Of a stretch of DNA of 64,000 nucleotides, positions 8,616 through 18,101 are shown in pieces; the first letter of the stretch is position 1, and the number at the start of each line of letters is the position of its first letter. The translations under genes and the position numbers were made by a program. Source of the stretch: G963708235 sp963708235 (GTDB lineage Bacteria > Actinomycetota > Acidimicrobiia > Spongiisociales > UBA5794); the NCBI GenBank assembly GCA_963708235.1, contig OY970200.1, positions 3,410,001 to 3,474,000 on the forward strand, given 5' to 3'. The notes beneath the pieces were generated by a model. The model had not been told where the DNA came from, made no database searches, and saw nothing but the letters and a program-made list of their open reading frames with translations.

Positions 8616-9890
8616 CTACCGCGGTGCGCCTTCGATCCCGTCGGCCCCGCCGACGTCGATTTCATGGTCGAGGAGTGCCCGGTGGTAGATCTCCACCGGG
8701 TGGGCGATCCGGAACGACGGACCGAGATGGGTGCGGAGCTGCATCTCGCACCCAGGGTTTGCCGAAGCCACCAGCGTCGACCCGGTCCGCCGCACCTGAT
8801 CGGCCTTGGTGCGCCCCAGTTGGTCGGAGGTGGCGGGGTGGGTGGCCACGTACATCCCGGCGGCGCCACAGCATCCTCCAGTGGGGTCGATCTCGACGAC
8901 CCGGTAGCCGGCGGCGCGCAGGATGCGACGTGGCTGGTCGACGATGCGCTGGGCATGACGGAGGTGACACGGGTCCTGGACCGCCACCTCCCCACGGTCC
9001 ACCGTGAGGACCGGAAGCCGGCCGGCATCGATCAGCTCGGCAACCAGCACCGTTGCATCGCGGGCCCGGGCGGCGGTCGATGCATTGGCGGAACCCCAGT
9101 GGGTGTAGCCGGCGAGGTGGGCCGAACACCCGGCGGCATCGGCGACGATCAGGTCGTAGCCGGCGAAGACTGCGGCATTCTGGTCGGCCAGCCGGTGGGC
9201 GTCGGCAGCGTCGCCGTCGTGTGCGGCCAGCGCCCCGCAGCAGGTCTGCCCGGCGGGAACGGCGACGTCATATCCACCGCGCTGCAACAGGTCGATCAGC
9301 GCCTCGTGGACCGGGGTGAACCACGGGTCCATGACACACCCGGCAAGCACGGCGACCCGCCCCATCGAGACCCCGGTGGCGGCGACCTCCCCGCCGACCA
9401 CGGTGCGGCGTCGCAACGGCAACCGACGCAGCCCGGACAGGCGTCCCAGCGTCCCGGGCAGGATCCGGTCGAGGCCGATGCGCTGTGCCATGGCGGCAGC
9501 GAAGGTGACGCCGCCCATGACACGGGGCGAGGGCAGGAGTCGACCGACCACGGTGTGGCGGGTGCGACGCCGGACGACCACATCCCGACCGGTGAGCTGC
9601 GCCGCCACCTCGATCCGGGCCCCCTCCATGGCTCGACCGAACGGGACCAGCGAGGGACAGACCACCTCGCAGGCACGGCATTGCAGGCAGAAGCCCATCA
9701 CATCGGCGAAGGTGTCGTCGACCTCGGCCAGGCCCTCGGCGACGGCCGACATGGCGGCGAGGCGACCGCGCGGCGACGCCGTCTCGTCGCCGGTCAGCCG
9801 GAAGGTGGGACATACCGGCAGACACAGCCCGCAGGTGATGCAGGCGTCCAGTTCGGCGGGGGTAGGAGCGTCCGGGGTGACCCAGCCCAT
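8616..9890 (-). CDS. glcF: Glycolate oxidase iron-sulfur subunit
   Basis: 424 residues. Two 4Fe-4S motifs lie at the N-terminus (CITCGLCLPVCP near 17-28, CLQCRACEVVCP near 68-79). Two cysteine-rich CCG domains follow, with TCCGALAAHDGD, DPCHLRH and GGCCGAAGMY. It passes electrons from the flavin subunits to the quinone pool in glycolate (or D-lactate-like) oxidation. Its ATG overlaps the glcE stop (ATGA), indicating translational coupling. Third gene of the glcD-glcE-glcF operon. Confidence 0.93.
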   Translation of the reverse strand: MGWVTPDAPTPAELDACITCGLCLPVCPTFRLTGDETASPRGRLAAMSAVAEGLAEVDDTFADVMGFCLQCRACEVVCPSLVPFGRAMEGARIEVAAQLTGRDVVVRRRTRHTVVGRLLPSPRVMGGVTFAAAMAQRIGLDRILPGTLGRLSGLRRLPLRRRTVVGGEVAATGVSMGRVAVLAGCVMDPWFTPVHEALIDLLQRGGYDVAVPAGQTCCGALAAHDGDAADAHRLADQNAAVFAGYDLIVADAAGCSAHLAGYTHWGSANASTAARARDATVLVAELIDAGRLPVLTVDRGEVAVQDPCHLRHAQRIVDQPRRILRAAGYRVVEIDPTGGCCGAAGMYVATHPATSDQLGRTKADQVRRTGSTLVASANPGCEMQLRTHLGPSFRIAHPVEIYHRALLDHEIDVGGADGIEGAPR

Positions 9891-11023
9891 CACAGCCGTC
9901 CCGGGAGCAGTCCGGGATTGATGATCCCGGCGGGGTCGAATGCGGATTTGATCCGTCGCTGGATGGCAATCGAAGCGGGTACCGAGCCCCACGGATCGAG
10001 ATCCTGGAGGGCGGTGGCGTGGGGGCGGCGCTCCACGACGAGATGCCCGCCGCGGGTCTCGGCCCACCCCCGCAACGAGGTGGCGCCGGCCACATCGAGA
10101 TCGTCGACACCGAGCTTGATCTCGCCTACCCCGTGGGCCGCCTGAAAGGCCACCACGGATGCGGCGCGTCGCACCTCGCCGACGGCCCCGGCCAGCAGAG
10201 CCGCCGGTACCCGGAGCGACAGCACCCAACCGGTGGTGAGCGGTTCGGGCCAGTTCAGACCGGGTGTGGCTTCCGAACCCAGATCGGCCGCACACCCCGC
10301 CACGGCTTCGGGGGTTCCCGACACGTAGACCCAGGCACCGGCGCCGGTCTCGATAACCGCAAGCGGTCGATGGATCTGTGTCCGAGCGACGGCGGCATCG
10401 GCGACGGGGATGGTGCCGGTGGCGACCGGACTGGGCCACAACTTGAGACAGACGGTGGCGATGAGACCCAGGGCTCCGAAGGATCCGGCGGCCAACCGAG
10501 GGAGGTCGTAGCCGGTGACGTTCTTCACCACGGTGCCGCCGGCGGTGACGATGCGGCCATCGCCGGTCACCACCTGGACCTGGAGGATGCGGTCGCGGGT
10601 CGGCCCGTAGCCGAGCCGTCGCCAACCCGACACCCCCGCCGCCACGACCCCGCCAACGGTCGCCGACCCGGTGATCTCGGGAAGCACCGCAGTCTGCCCC
10701 CGCTCGGCGAGCATCGCTTCGAGGTCGGCGACCCGTACCCCGGCGCCGACCACCACGGTGAGGTCGTCGGGTTGCCAGTCGATCACCTGGTCGAGACCGG
10801 AGGTCGCCAGCACGGCGTCGGATGCGACGGGAAAACCAAATCCCTGATGGGTTCCCCCGCCCCATACCCGCAACGCGACCCGTTCGGCAGAGGCACGCCG
10901 CAGCATCTCAGCCGCCTCGGCGGTGGTGGCCGGGACGAAGAGCGACGAGGGATCGGGGATCTCGGGGTGGAGGCGGCGCTCCCCGGACCCGGCGGCAAGG
11001 GCGTGCAGCGACGCCGTGTTCAT
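9890..11023 (-). CDS. glcE: Glycolate oxidase FAD-binding subunit
   Basis: 377 residues, a short FAD_binding_4 protein. LRVWGGGTHQGFGFP and ITGSATVGGVVAAGVSG form the FAD pyrophosphate-binding loop, followed by VKNVTGYDLPRLAAGSFGAL. It lacks the C-terminal oxidase domain of GlcD, as expected for GlcE. ATG 11023 starts 19 nt after the glcD stop. Confidence 0.9.
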   Translation of the reverse strand: MNTASLHALAAGSGERRLHPEIPDPSSLFVPATTAEAAEMLRRASAERVALRVWGGGTHQGFGFPVASDAVLATSGLDQVIDWQPDDLTVVVGAGVRVADLEAMLAERGQTAVLPEITGSATVGGVVAAGVSGWRRLGYGPTRDRILQVQVVTGDGRIVTAGGTVVKNVTGYDLPRLAAGSFGALGLIATVCLKLWPSPVATGTIPVADAAVARTQIHRPLAVIETGAGAWVYVSGTPEAVAGCAADLGSEATPGLNWPEPLTTGWVLSLRVPAALLAGAVGEVRRAASVVAFQAAHGVGEIKLGVDDLDVAGATSLRGWAETRGGHLVVERRPHATALQDLDPWGSVPASIAIQRRIKSAFDPAGIINPGLLPGRL

Positions 11024-11042
11024 CCGGCGATCGCCCGGCGGG

Positions 11043-12458
11043 TCATCCGGCCACCGCCGTTGCCGGGTAGTCGAAGTCGAAGCAGCGGGATCCGGCGGGG
11101 AGGATCTTCCCCGGGTTCATGATCCCGTCGGGGTCGAACGCCTGGCGCAGTCGTGCCTGGGCGTCGAGATCGACCGGTGTGAACACCTCATCCATCAGAT
11201 CACGTTTCTCGAGCCCGATGCCGTGTTCTCCGGACAGGGCGCCACCGACGGCAACCGACATCCGCACGATCTCCTTGCCGGCGGCGATGACCCGGTCGAG
11301 CATCCCTGGTTCCTTGGCGTCGAACGCCATCAGCGGGTGGAGGTTGCCGTCACCGGCGTGGAACACGTTGAGCATGAGCAGGTCGTGGGATGCGGCGATC
11401 TCGTAGAGCCGATCCATCACCTCGACCAGCCGGGTGCGTGGGACCACGGTGTCGTGGAGGTAGTAGTCGGGGGCGGCCTGGGCCACGGCCCCGAACGCAG
11501 ACTTGCGACCCAGCCACAAAAGATCGCGGACGGGGCCCGGCCCGGACACCCGGACGTGGGTTGCCCCGGATTTCCGGGCCAGTGCCGCAATGATCTCCGC
11601 CTCGGAGGTGACCGCATCGGTGTGCCCGGCGACCTCGGCGAGCAGGACCGCCGCACACTCGAGCGGATAGCCGGCGTGGACGAAGTTCTCCACCGCCGCC
11701 ACCATCGGTTGATCCATCATCTCGAGGGCGGCCGGGATGATCCCGGCGGCGATCGTCGCCGAGACGGTCTTCGCCGCTCCGGCGACATCGGGAAACCCGA
11801 GTAGCAAGGTCCGTACATCCGGTGGGTTCTCGGTGAGTTTGACCAGGATCTTGGTGACGATCCCGAGCGTTCCTTCCGAACCCACCACCACCGCTCGTAG
11901 GTCGAGACCGGGGACGTCGGGCGCCGCACCGCCGAGCATGATCACCTCACCGTCGGCGGTCACCATCTCCATCCCGAGCACATGGGCCACCGTCGTCCCC
12001 TCGGCGAGACAGTGGGGCCCGCCGGCGTTGGTGGCGACGTTGCCGCCAACGGTGCAGATCGACTGCGAGGAAGGGTCCGGGGCGTAGTGGAGCCCCAACG
12101 CCGCCGTGTGCTGCGACAGTTCCTGGTTGATCACCCCGGGTCCGACCCATGCCGTCCGGCCCACCGTGTCGACATCCCAGATCCGGTTCATCCGCATCAG
12201 CGACACCACGAGGGACGGTTCGACCGGCACCGCCCCACCGGCCAGACCGGTTCCCGCCCCACGCGCCACCACCGGCACCTGGTGACGCCGGGCGACGGCG
12301 ACGCACGCCGCCACTTCCTGAGTGGACTCGGGCAGCACGACCGCCAGCACCTGACCCCGCGTCACCCCCGCATCCTTGTCGTACAGCCGGAGTTCGAGCG
12401 GCTGTGTCTTAACACGATCGCCTCCCAGCAGCGCCACCAGATCGTCATTCAGACCCAT
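11043..12458 (-). CDS. glcD: Glycolate oxidase FAD-linked subunit
   Basis: 471 residues. FAD-binding motifs (ARGAGTGLAGGAVP, CTVGGNVATNAGG, VGSEGTLGIVT) precede the oxidase domain with NVFHAGDGNLHPL and LSGEHGIGLEKRDLM. Catalytic flavin subunit oxidising 2-hydroxyacids such as glycolate to 2-oxoacids. The ATG at 12458 matches the family N-terminus (LVALLGGDRV); the upstream open frame lies in repeat DNA. First gene of the minus-strand glcDEF operon. Confidence 0.93.
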   Translation of the reverse strand: MGLNDDLVALLGGDRVKTQPLELRLYDKDAGVTRGQVLAVVLPESTQEVAACVAVARRHQVPVVARGAGTGLAGGAVPVEPSLVVSLMRMNRIWDVDTVGRTAWVGPGVINQELSQHTAALGLHYAPDPSSQSICTVGGNVATNAGGPHCLAEGTTVAHVLGMEMVTADGEVIMLGGAAPDVPGLDLRAVVVGSEGTLGIVTKILVKLTENPPDVRTLLLGFPDVAGAAKTVSATIAAGIIPAALEMMDQPMVAAVENFVHAGYPLECAAVLLAEVAGHTDAVTSEAEIIAALARKSGATHVRVSGPGPVRDLLWLGRKSAFGAVAQAAPDYYLHDTVVPRTRLVEVMDRLYEIAASHDLLMLNVFHAGDGNLHPLMAFDAKEPGMLDRVIAAGKEIVRMSVAVGGALSGEHGIGLEKRDLMDEVFTPVDLDAQARLRQAFDPDGIMNPGKILPAGSRCFDFDYPATAVAG

Positions 12459-12550
12459 GCCTCTGAGGCTACCGCCACCAACCCCACGGCGTCGCTGCCC
12501 GGCACGGTCGCACCGTAGCCGCGACCCTCCCATGTCAGCCGGGCCGCATC

Positions 12551-12629
12551 CTCCTGGCCCTCCCCGCCCCGGGGGCGGCACGACCGACCGCCCGGCTCCC
12601 TTTCTGGCCTTCCCCGCCCCCGGGGGAGA
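12551..12629. repeat. Two solo terminal fragments of the repeat family
   Basis: GGCCCTCCCCGCCCCGGGGG (from about 12557) and GGCCTTCCCCGCCCCCGGGG (from about 12607) are isolated termini without interiors. They lie between the glcD start and the tandem cluster. Confidence 0.5.
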
Positions 12630-12669
12630 ACGTCGGCCAACCTCGCGGTTCTTGACACCGTCACCTTCC

Positions 12670-12914
12670 GGCCCTCCCCGCCCTGGGGGGCGGGGTGGCT
12701 GCGGACGCCTTTGCGGACGCAGACGGGGCGGGGCGCGACGTCAATGTCCGCCCGACAGCAGTGTCACCGACAGCCGCCCGACCCAGTGAAGGGTCGCGCA
12801 CGACGACGGGCAACCGCACGGGACGTTTCGATATTCAAGGACGCAGACGTCGCGCCCCGCCCCACCTCCTCCCAGAACCTCGGAGGCACCCCGCCCCCCG
12901 GGGCGGGGAGGGCC
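12670..12914 (+). repeat. MITE-like inverted-repeat element, copy 3 (best-preserved)
   Basis: 245 bp with near-perfect terminal inverted repeats of about 28 bp: GGCCCTCCCCGCCCTGGGGG on the left, continued by GCGGGGTG, and CCCCGGGGCGGGGAGGGCC at the right. Interior: GGCTGCGGACGCCTTTGCGG, GGGGCGGGGCGCGACGTC and CACCTCCTCCCAGAACC. Flanks are ACCTTCC and AGGAGG. Confidence 0.8.
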
Positions 12915-12995
12915 AGGAGGAGACGTCACGTGTCCTCGGTGAACCGCGGTTCCGCACGACGATCTAACTCACCTACCCGCAGGCGATCACCTTCC

Positions 12996-13340
12996 GGCCC
13001 TCCCCGCCCTGGGGGGCGGGGTGGCTGCGGACGCCTTTGCGGACGCAGACGGGGCGGGGCGCGACGTCAATGTCCGCCTGATCGCAGCGTCACCGACAGC
13101 CGCCCGGACAACGCCTTCAAACCACCCGCCGAACTCGACCGCACGCCACCCTCGACGTTCACGGATGCGGACCTCGCGCCCCGCCCCACCTCCTCCCAGA
13201 ACCTCAGAGGCACCCCGCCCCCCGGGGTCTGTCGATTTACTCGGTCCGCCGATTTCGGGCCGTTGGGGCACAAGAGTTTCGGAGCGCCCAGATTGCCGAT
13301 CCGGAGGTATTCCGACGCTCCCCCCGGGGCGGGGAGGGCC
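12996..13340 (+). repeat. MITE-like inverted-repeat element, copy 4, with internal insertion
   Basis: Tandem repeat of copy 3. The DNA between copies (TCCTCGGTGAAC, then ACTCACCTACCCGCAGGCG) is also duplicated. It is longer than copy 3 because about 92 bp (13228-13319) are inserted in its right terminus. Confidence 0.75.
13218..13329. mobile_element. Small insertion flanked by a 10-bp duplication inside copy 4
   Basis: CCCCCCGGGG occurs at 13218-13227 and again at 13320-13329, around 92 bp of unrelated sequence (starts TCTGTCGATTTACTC, ends GGTATTCCGACGCT). Copy 3 has the uninterrupted site. Because the terminus is C/G-rich, the duplication could be partly coincidental. No strong inverted termini are visible in the insert. 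Confidence 0.4.
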
Positions 13341-13424
13341 AAGAGAAGAAGCTGTCACGTATCCTCGGTGAACCTCGGTTCGGCACGACGATCTCACTCA
13401 CCTACCCGCAGGCGATCACCTTCC

Positions 13425-13545
13425 GGCCCTCCCCGCCCTTGGGGGGGTGGCTGCGGACGCTTTACGGACACAGACGGGGCGGGGCGCGACGTCAATGTCT
13501 GTCCAATCGCAGCGTCACCGACGGCCGCCCTGGCCTGTCTTCAAG
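13425..13545 (+). repeat. MITE-like element, copy 5, left half only
   Basis: Left terminus GGCCCTCCCCGCCCTTGGGG and interior down to GGGGCGGGGCGCGACGTC and CACCGACGGCCGCCC. It is cut off before the right half and abuts the aapP stop at 13570. Completes the gene-free stretch 12459-13569. Confidence 0.65.
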
Positions 13546-13569
13546 ACCACCCCCGAAGGGCGGCGGTCG

Positions 13570-14343
13570 TCAGAGGATCTGGGAGAGGAAGAGTTTGGTT
13601 CGTTCTTCCTTGGGGGCGGTGAAGAAGTGTTCGGGTGTGCCGACTTCGACGATCTGGCCGTCGGACATGAACACGACGCGATCGGCGACGGCTCGGGCGA
13701 AACCCATCTCGTGGGTGACCACGATCATGGTCATCCCGCTGCGGGCGAGTTCGGTCATCACGTCGAGGACCTCTTTGATCATCTCCGGGTCGAGCGCCGA
13801 GGTGGGCTCGTCGAACAGCATCACCTTGGGCTGCATCGCCAGCGCCCTGGCGATGGCCACCCGCTGCTGCTGACCACCGGAGAGCTGACCCGGGTACTTA
13901 CGTGCCTGTTCCGGGATCTTGACGCGCTCCAACATCTGCATCGCCAGGGTCTCGGCGTCCTTCTTGGACATGTGTCGCACCTGGCGCGGGGCGAGCGTGA
14001 TGTTGTCGAGCACGGTGAGGTGGGGGAACAGGTTGAACGACTGGAAGACCATCCCGGTCTCGCGCCGGATCTCCTGGATCTTCTTGACGTCATCGGTCAG
14101 CGGAATCGAATCGACGATGATCGTCCCGCGGTCGTGCTTCTCCAGCCGGTTGATGCAGCGGATCAACGTCGACTTGCCGGAGCCCGACGGCCCGATCACC
14201 ACCACCACCTCCTGGTGGGCGACCCGCATGTTGATCCCGCTCAGTGCCTGGAAGTCCCCGAAGAACTTGTCGACGCCCTCCAGGCTGATCATCGTGTCGC
14301 CGGCGACCTGGGTCGCATCGGCGAAGACCGCGTCGTGAGTCAT
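13570..14343 (-). CDS. aapP: Amino-acid ABC transporter ATP-binding protein
   Basis: 257 residues. Walker A GPSGSGKST at 51-59, Q-loop in GMVFQSFNLFPH, signature LSGGQQQRVAIARAL, Walker B VMLFDEPTSALDP and switch histidine in VVTHEMGFA: a complete polar-amino-acid ATPase. ATG 14343 overlaps the aapM stop (ATGA). Last gene of aapJQMP. Confidence 0.93.
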   Translation of the reverse strand: MTHDAVFADATQVAGDTMISLEGVDKFFGDFQALSGINMRVAHQEVVVVIGPSGSGKSTLIRCINRLEKHDRGTIIVDSIPLTDDVKKIQEIRRETGMVFQSFNLFPHLTVLDNITLAPRQVRHMSKKDAETLAMQMLERVKIPEQARKYPGQLSGGQQQRVAIARALAMQPKVMLFDEPTSALDPEMIKEVLDVMTELARSGMTMIVVTHEMGFARAVADRVVFMSDGQIVEVGTPEHFFTAPKEERTKLFLSQIL

Positions 14344-15596
14344 CGTTCACCTACTCCAAGTTTTGTCTCCAGACGGCGCGCCTCGCGCGACATCACATAT
14401 GAACCGACCCAGAACACCAGGGCCACGAACCCCAGGGTCACCGTCTCGAACCCCTGGGCGAGGAAATCGGGCTGGTTGTTCGCCACCGATGAGACCTCGA
14501 GCAGATCGAGCAGACCGACCAGGCTGACCAGGGTCGTGTCCTTGAAGAGGCTGATGAACTGACCCACCATGGCGGGGATCGTGGCCCGCAGTGCCTGCGG
14601 GAGCACGATGAGTCGCATCGTCTTCCACGGTGACATCCCCAGCGCCTGGGAAGCTTCGATCTGACCCTTGGGAACGGCCTGCAACCCGCCACGGACCACC
14701 TCGGCGATGTAGGCCGACTCGAACAAGGTGATGGCGATCAGCACCCGGATGATGGGGCCGGGTCGCAGTGCCTCGGGGAGGAAGAAGCCGATGACGAAAA
14801 TCCCCATCAGCAGCAAGGTGATCAGCGGCACCCCGCGCACCAACTCGATGTACGTCACCGAGAGGTACCGCACCGCCGGGAGCGACGAGCGGCGCCCCAG
14901 TGCCAGCAGCAGACCGATCGGGAAGGCAAGGGCAATACCGGCGATGGTGAGGAACAGCGTGAGCTGGAGCCCGCCCCATCCGTTCCAGTCGACCCCACCG
15001 CCGGTGAGCACGAGGTAGATCGAGGCGGTGAGCACCACCAGAACCAACCATGAGAGCCGCCTCAGCCAGGCGGGTGTGTGCCGTGCTGCCATGAAGGTCC
15101 CGATCCCGGCGCCGAAGGCGGCGATCACCGTCAACGTAGGTCCCCAGGTCGAGCTGAGCGCCAGGACGAGTGCGATCACACCGAGGATCGGCCAGAAGCG
15201 CCGCAGCACATCGAGGGGACGGGAAGGCCGGAAGGGAACTCCCGCCTCGACCGACCGGGCGCGGGCCGACGCCTGGAGCACCCCGGCGACGAATCCGATG
15301 ATCACCGCAAGCAGCACCACGGAGACGGCCGGTCGCCACATCTGGTCGCGGGGGAACCGCCCCACCATGAACAGGGCCAGGTTGGCCCGGAGGATCGTGT
15401 AGTCGGCGGTGAGCACGAACCGAACCACGGTGAGCAGCGTCCAGGCCGCCAGCGATCCGACGACGACGGTGACAATCGTGTCGTACCAGGTGCGGAACAG
15501 GTTGGCGCGGATCCAGTCGGGGATCGAGACGGCGTGGACCGGGGGACGGGTCAGGTCCTCGTCGGGCGGGGTGGGGATCCCGGTGTCGAGGGTCAT
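14340..15596 (-). CDS. aapM: General L-amino-acid ABC transporter permease (AapM-like)
   Basis: 418 residues, long for a His/Glu/Gln/Arg-type permease because of an N-terminal extension with extra helices, as in AapM. The C-terminal permease core has YIELVRGVPLITLLLMGIF and an EAA loop (EVVRGGLQAVPKGQIEASQA, followed by LGMSPW). Overlaps aapQ and aapP by ATGA on both sides, so the three are translationally coupled. Confidence 0.9.
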   Translation of the reverse strand: MTLDTGIPTPPDEDLTRPPVHAVSIPDWIRANLFRTWYDTIVTVVVGSLAAWTLLTVVRFVLTADYTILRANLALFMVGRFPRDQMWRPAVSVVLLAVIIGFVAGVLQASARARSVEAGVPFRPSRPLDVLRRFWPILGVIALVLALSSTWGPTLTVIAAFGAGIGTFMAARHTPAWLRRLSWLVLVVLTASIYLVLTGGGVDWNGWGGLQLTLFLTIAGIALAFPIGLLLALGRRSSLPAVRYLSVTYIELVRGVPLITLLLMGIFVIGFFLPEALRPGPIIRVLIAITLFESAYIAEVVRGGLQAVPKGQIEASQALGMSPWKTMRLIVLPQALRATIPAMVGQFISLFKDTTLVSLVGLLDLLEVSSVANNQPDFLAQGFETVTLGFVALVFWVGSYVMSREARRLETKLGVGER

Positions 15597-16771
15597 CAGT
15601 TGGTCACCAACTGCAGCCGGCGATTGAGCAGGTTGACCAGCAGCGAGATGATCAGCGAGAACATCAGGTAGCCGGCCATCACCATCAGGATGAGCTGGGG
15701 CGCCGGCTGACCGTTCCCGATCGCCTGCCGGGCCACGGCGGTGATCTCGGCGAACGCCACGGCCATCGCCAGCGAGGTGTTCTTGGTGTAGTTGAGGTAC
15801 TGGTTGATGGTCGGGGGAATACCGATCCGCAGAGCCTGGGGAAGGACAACGAACCGGAGACGCTGGAACCCGCTCAGGGCCAGTGCGTTGGACGCCTCGG
15901 TCTGACCCTTGTGGACCGCCTGGATCGATCCGCGGGTGATCTCGGCGACGTGACTGGCCGTGTAGAGCACCAGGGCGCCCATCAGGGCGAAGTAGGAGGT
16001 GAGGCCGCTGTACCCGCCGGTGACCACCCGCCCGTCGAGCACCGGCGGCGAGAGTCGGATCGGGGCGCCGAGCACGAGGTAGGCGAGCGATCCGACGAAC
16101 ACGAAGATTCCGAGCGACCAGGCGACCCGGTGGTGGGGTTCGCCGGTGGCGGCGAAATGCCGGGTGCGCCACGTCCAGACGATGATGGCGGCGACGAGAG
16201 TGACCGCCATGATCGTCACGAACGTCGAATAGCCCGCCTCGGCGCTGAACCCGGGAACGCTGATCCGGAGGTTGTTGATGACGAACAGATCGAGTGGCGT
16301 CGATGACTGGGTGAGACGGGGCAGCGGCAGGACGATCACCCGGAAGAAGAAGACGATGATCAGCAGCGGAGGGAGGTTGCGGAAGATCTCGACATAGGCG
16401 GTGGCCATCTTGCGCGCCAGCCAGTTGTTCGAGAGACGGGCGACACCGATGACCACACCGAGGATGGTCAGCAGCGGAATCCCGACGACGGTGAGGGCGA
16501 AGGTGTTCTTGATCCCGACCCAGAGCGCCCGGCTGATCGCCGCGTTGGGGCTGAGCGGCGAGTCGGCGATGGGGACACCGAACGGTTGATCGAGGAACCC
16601 GAAGTCGGTGCGGATCCCCTGCGCACGCAGGTTGGTGGTCAGGTTGTTGTAGAGGACGTACAGGATCAACGCCGAAACGGCTATGGCAACCACCTGCAAG
16701 ACGGCGCGGATGATCCGCAGATCACGCCACAACGGGGTGCGGGTGTGGGGGCTCTGGGTGGTGGTGGTCAT
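15596..16771 (-). CDS. aapQ: General L-amino-acid ABC transporter permease (AapQ-like)
   Basis: 391 residues with an N-terminal helix, AYVEIFRNLPPLLIIVFFF, a large middle insertion typical of AapQ, and the EAA loop ITRGSIQAVHKGQTEASNAL. The start at 16771 is the ATG of MTTTTQ; the open frame extends only 30 nt further. Pairs with AapM to form the membrane channel. Confidence 0.9.
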   Translation of the reverse strand: MTTTTQSPHTRTPLWRDLRIIRAVLQVVAIAVSALILYVLYNNLTTNLRAQGIRTDFGFLDQPFGVPIADSPLSPNAAISRALWVGIKNTFALTVVGIPLLTILGVVIGVARLSNNWLARKMATAYVEIFRNLPPLLIIVFFFRVIVLPLPRLTQSSTPLDLFVINNLRISVPGFSAEAGYSTFVTIMAVTLVAAIIVWTWRTRHFAATGEPHHRVAWSLGIFVFVGSLAYLVLGAPIRLSPPVLDGRVVTGGYSGLTSYFALMGALVLYTASHVAEITRGSIQAVHKGQTEASNALALSGFQRLRFVVLPQALRIGIPPTINQYLNYTKNTSLAMAVAFAEITAVARQAIGNGQPAPQLILMVMAGYLMFSLIISLLVNLLNRRLQLVTN

Positions 16772-16789
16772 TGCAGCCTTGGGGGAAGC

Positions 16790-16822
16790 GAGGGGCCCCA
16801 TCGACTGGCGATGGGGCCCCTC
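16790..16822 (-). terminator. Perfect hairpin between aapJ and aapQ
   Basis: 14-bp perfect inverted repeat GAGGGGCCCCATCG (16790-16803) / CGATGGGGCCCCTC (16809-16822) with a 5-nt loop. Placed just after the binding-protein gene, it probably acts as a partial terminator or mRNA-stabilising stem that makes AapJ more abundant than the permeases. Confidence 0.7.
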
Positions 16823-16841
16823 GTGTCACTATCCCTTCAGA

Positions 16842-17978
16842 TCACCGGTACGGCGGTCCGTAGAGCAGACCACCGTTGGTCCACAGCTCGTTGACGCCGC
16901 GCGGCACACCGAGCGGCGCAATGTTGCGCTCGTAGATCTCGGCGTAGTTGCCCACGGAGGAGATCACGTTGCTTGCCCACGCCGGATCGAGACCGAGACC
17001 GGCATCGAACACGGCCATGTTGCCTTCGCCATCATCGACCTCGAGACCGAGGAAGCGCCGGATGTCGGCGTTCTCGCTGTCGGCGAACGAGTCGAGGTTG
17101 GTCGAGTCGATCCCCAGCTCCTCACCGAGGATGGTGCCGATGACCACCCAGTCGACGATCTGCGCCCACTGGCTGTCGCCGTCACGCACCACAGGGCCGA
17201 GGGGCTCCTTGGAGAACGTCTCGTCGAGAATGACCAGGGCGTCGGGGCCCCCCTCGGCGTCGGGGAAGGCGCTCTTGACACCAGCGAGCTGGCTCTTGTC
17301 CGACGTCCAGCCGTCACACTGACCTGCGATGAACGCTGCCTGGAGCTGCTCGTTGTCCTCGAACGTGGCCGGGGTGTACGGGATGGTCCCGAACCGGGTC
17401 TGCAGGTTGAGCTCGGTGGTGGTCCCGGTCAGCACGCAGATCGCCGTGTCGGCCATGTCCTCGATCGACGAGAAGCCGTCCTCGGCCCGCACCATCATCC
17501 CCTGACCGTCGTAGAACGTGGTGGTGAGGAAGGTTGCGCCTTCGGCACCGTCACGGGTGGCGGTAAAGGTGGTGTTGCGGATCAGAACGTCGATCTCGCC
17601 GGACTGCAGGCTGGTGAACCGCTGGGCGGCGTCCAACGGGATGTACTCGACGGCCTCGGCATCACCGAGCACGGCGGCGGCCACTGCACGGCAGTAGTCG
17701 ATGTCGAATCCGCTGAAGTTCCCGTCCGCATCGGTGAACCCGAAGCCGGGAACGGCCGCATTCACGCCACAGCGCAGCGCTCCGCGATCCTGCACCGCTG
17801 CCAGCACCGAACCGCTCGGGGTCTCGGTTCCAGCGGCGGTCGTCGTCGTCTGGTCGTCGCCACCGGCGTCGGCGTCGGCGGCGGTCGTCGTGGTGGCGTC
17901 GTCGCCACCGTCGTCGTCACTACTACAGGCTGCAAGTACCAGTACCAGCACAAGCAGCAAGCCAATCATTTTCTTCAT
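16842..17978 (-). CDS. aapJ: General L-amino-acid ABC transporter substrate-binding lipoprotein
   Basis: 378 residues. Signal peptide with lipobox LVLAACSSD and a Thr/Ala/Asp-rich linker. The SBP_bac_3 domain has GALRCGVNAAVPGFGF, FSGFDIDYCRAVAAAV and EIDVLIRNTTFTATRD. Start ATG 17978 follows GGAGGGAGAG. First gene of the minus-strand transporter operon; binds extracellular amino acids. Confidence 0.92.
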   Translation of the reverse strand: MKKMIGLLLVLVLVLAACSSDDDGGDDATTTTAADADAGGDDQTTTTAAGTETPSGSVLAAVQDRGALRCGVNAAVPGFGFTDADGNFSGFDIDYCRAVAAAVLGDAEAVEYIPLDAAQRFTSLQSGEIDVLIRNTTFTATRDGAEGATFLTTTFYDGQGMMVRAEDGFSSIEDMADTAICVLTGTTTELNLQTRFGTIPYTPATFEDNEQLQAAFIAGQCDGWTSDKSQLAGVKSAFPDAEGGPDALVILDETFSKEPLGPVVRDGDSQWAQIVDWVVIGTILGEELGIDSTNLDSFADSENADIRRFLGLEVDDGEGNMAVFDAGLGLDPAWASNVISSVGNYAEIYERNIAPLGVPRGVNELWTNGGLLYGPPYR

Positions 17979-18101
17979 CAGGACTCTCCCTCCACGGGGG
18001 TATGGTTTTCGCGCCAACCCTTGCTGGGCGAAGCTAGCCGTTCCGACCCCTAGGTTTCAACCTCGGATCGGTTCCGCAGCATGGTGTGGAAGAATCGGGT
18101 G

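Noticed and set aside
8508..10145. 545-codon open frame on the plus strand opposite glcF/glcE
   Set aside because: Antisense shadow of GC-rich coding DNA; it spans two well-supported genes and shows no family pattern.
12670..13569. Repeat cluster as a CRISPR array
   Set aside because: Units are about 240-345 bp with terminal inverted repeats, few and irregular. There are no short direct repeats with unique spacers and no cas genes.
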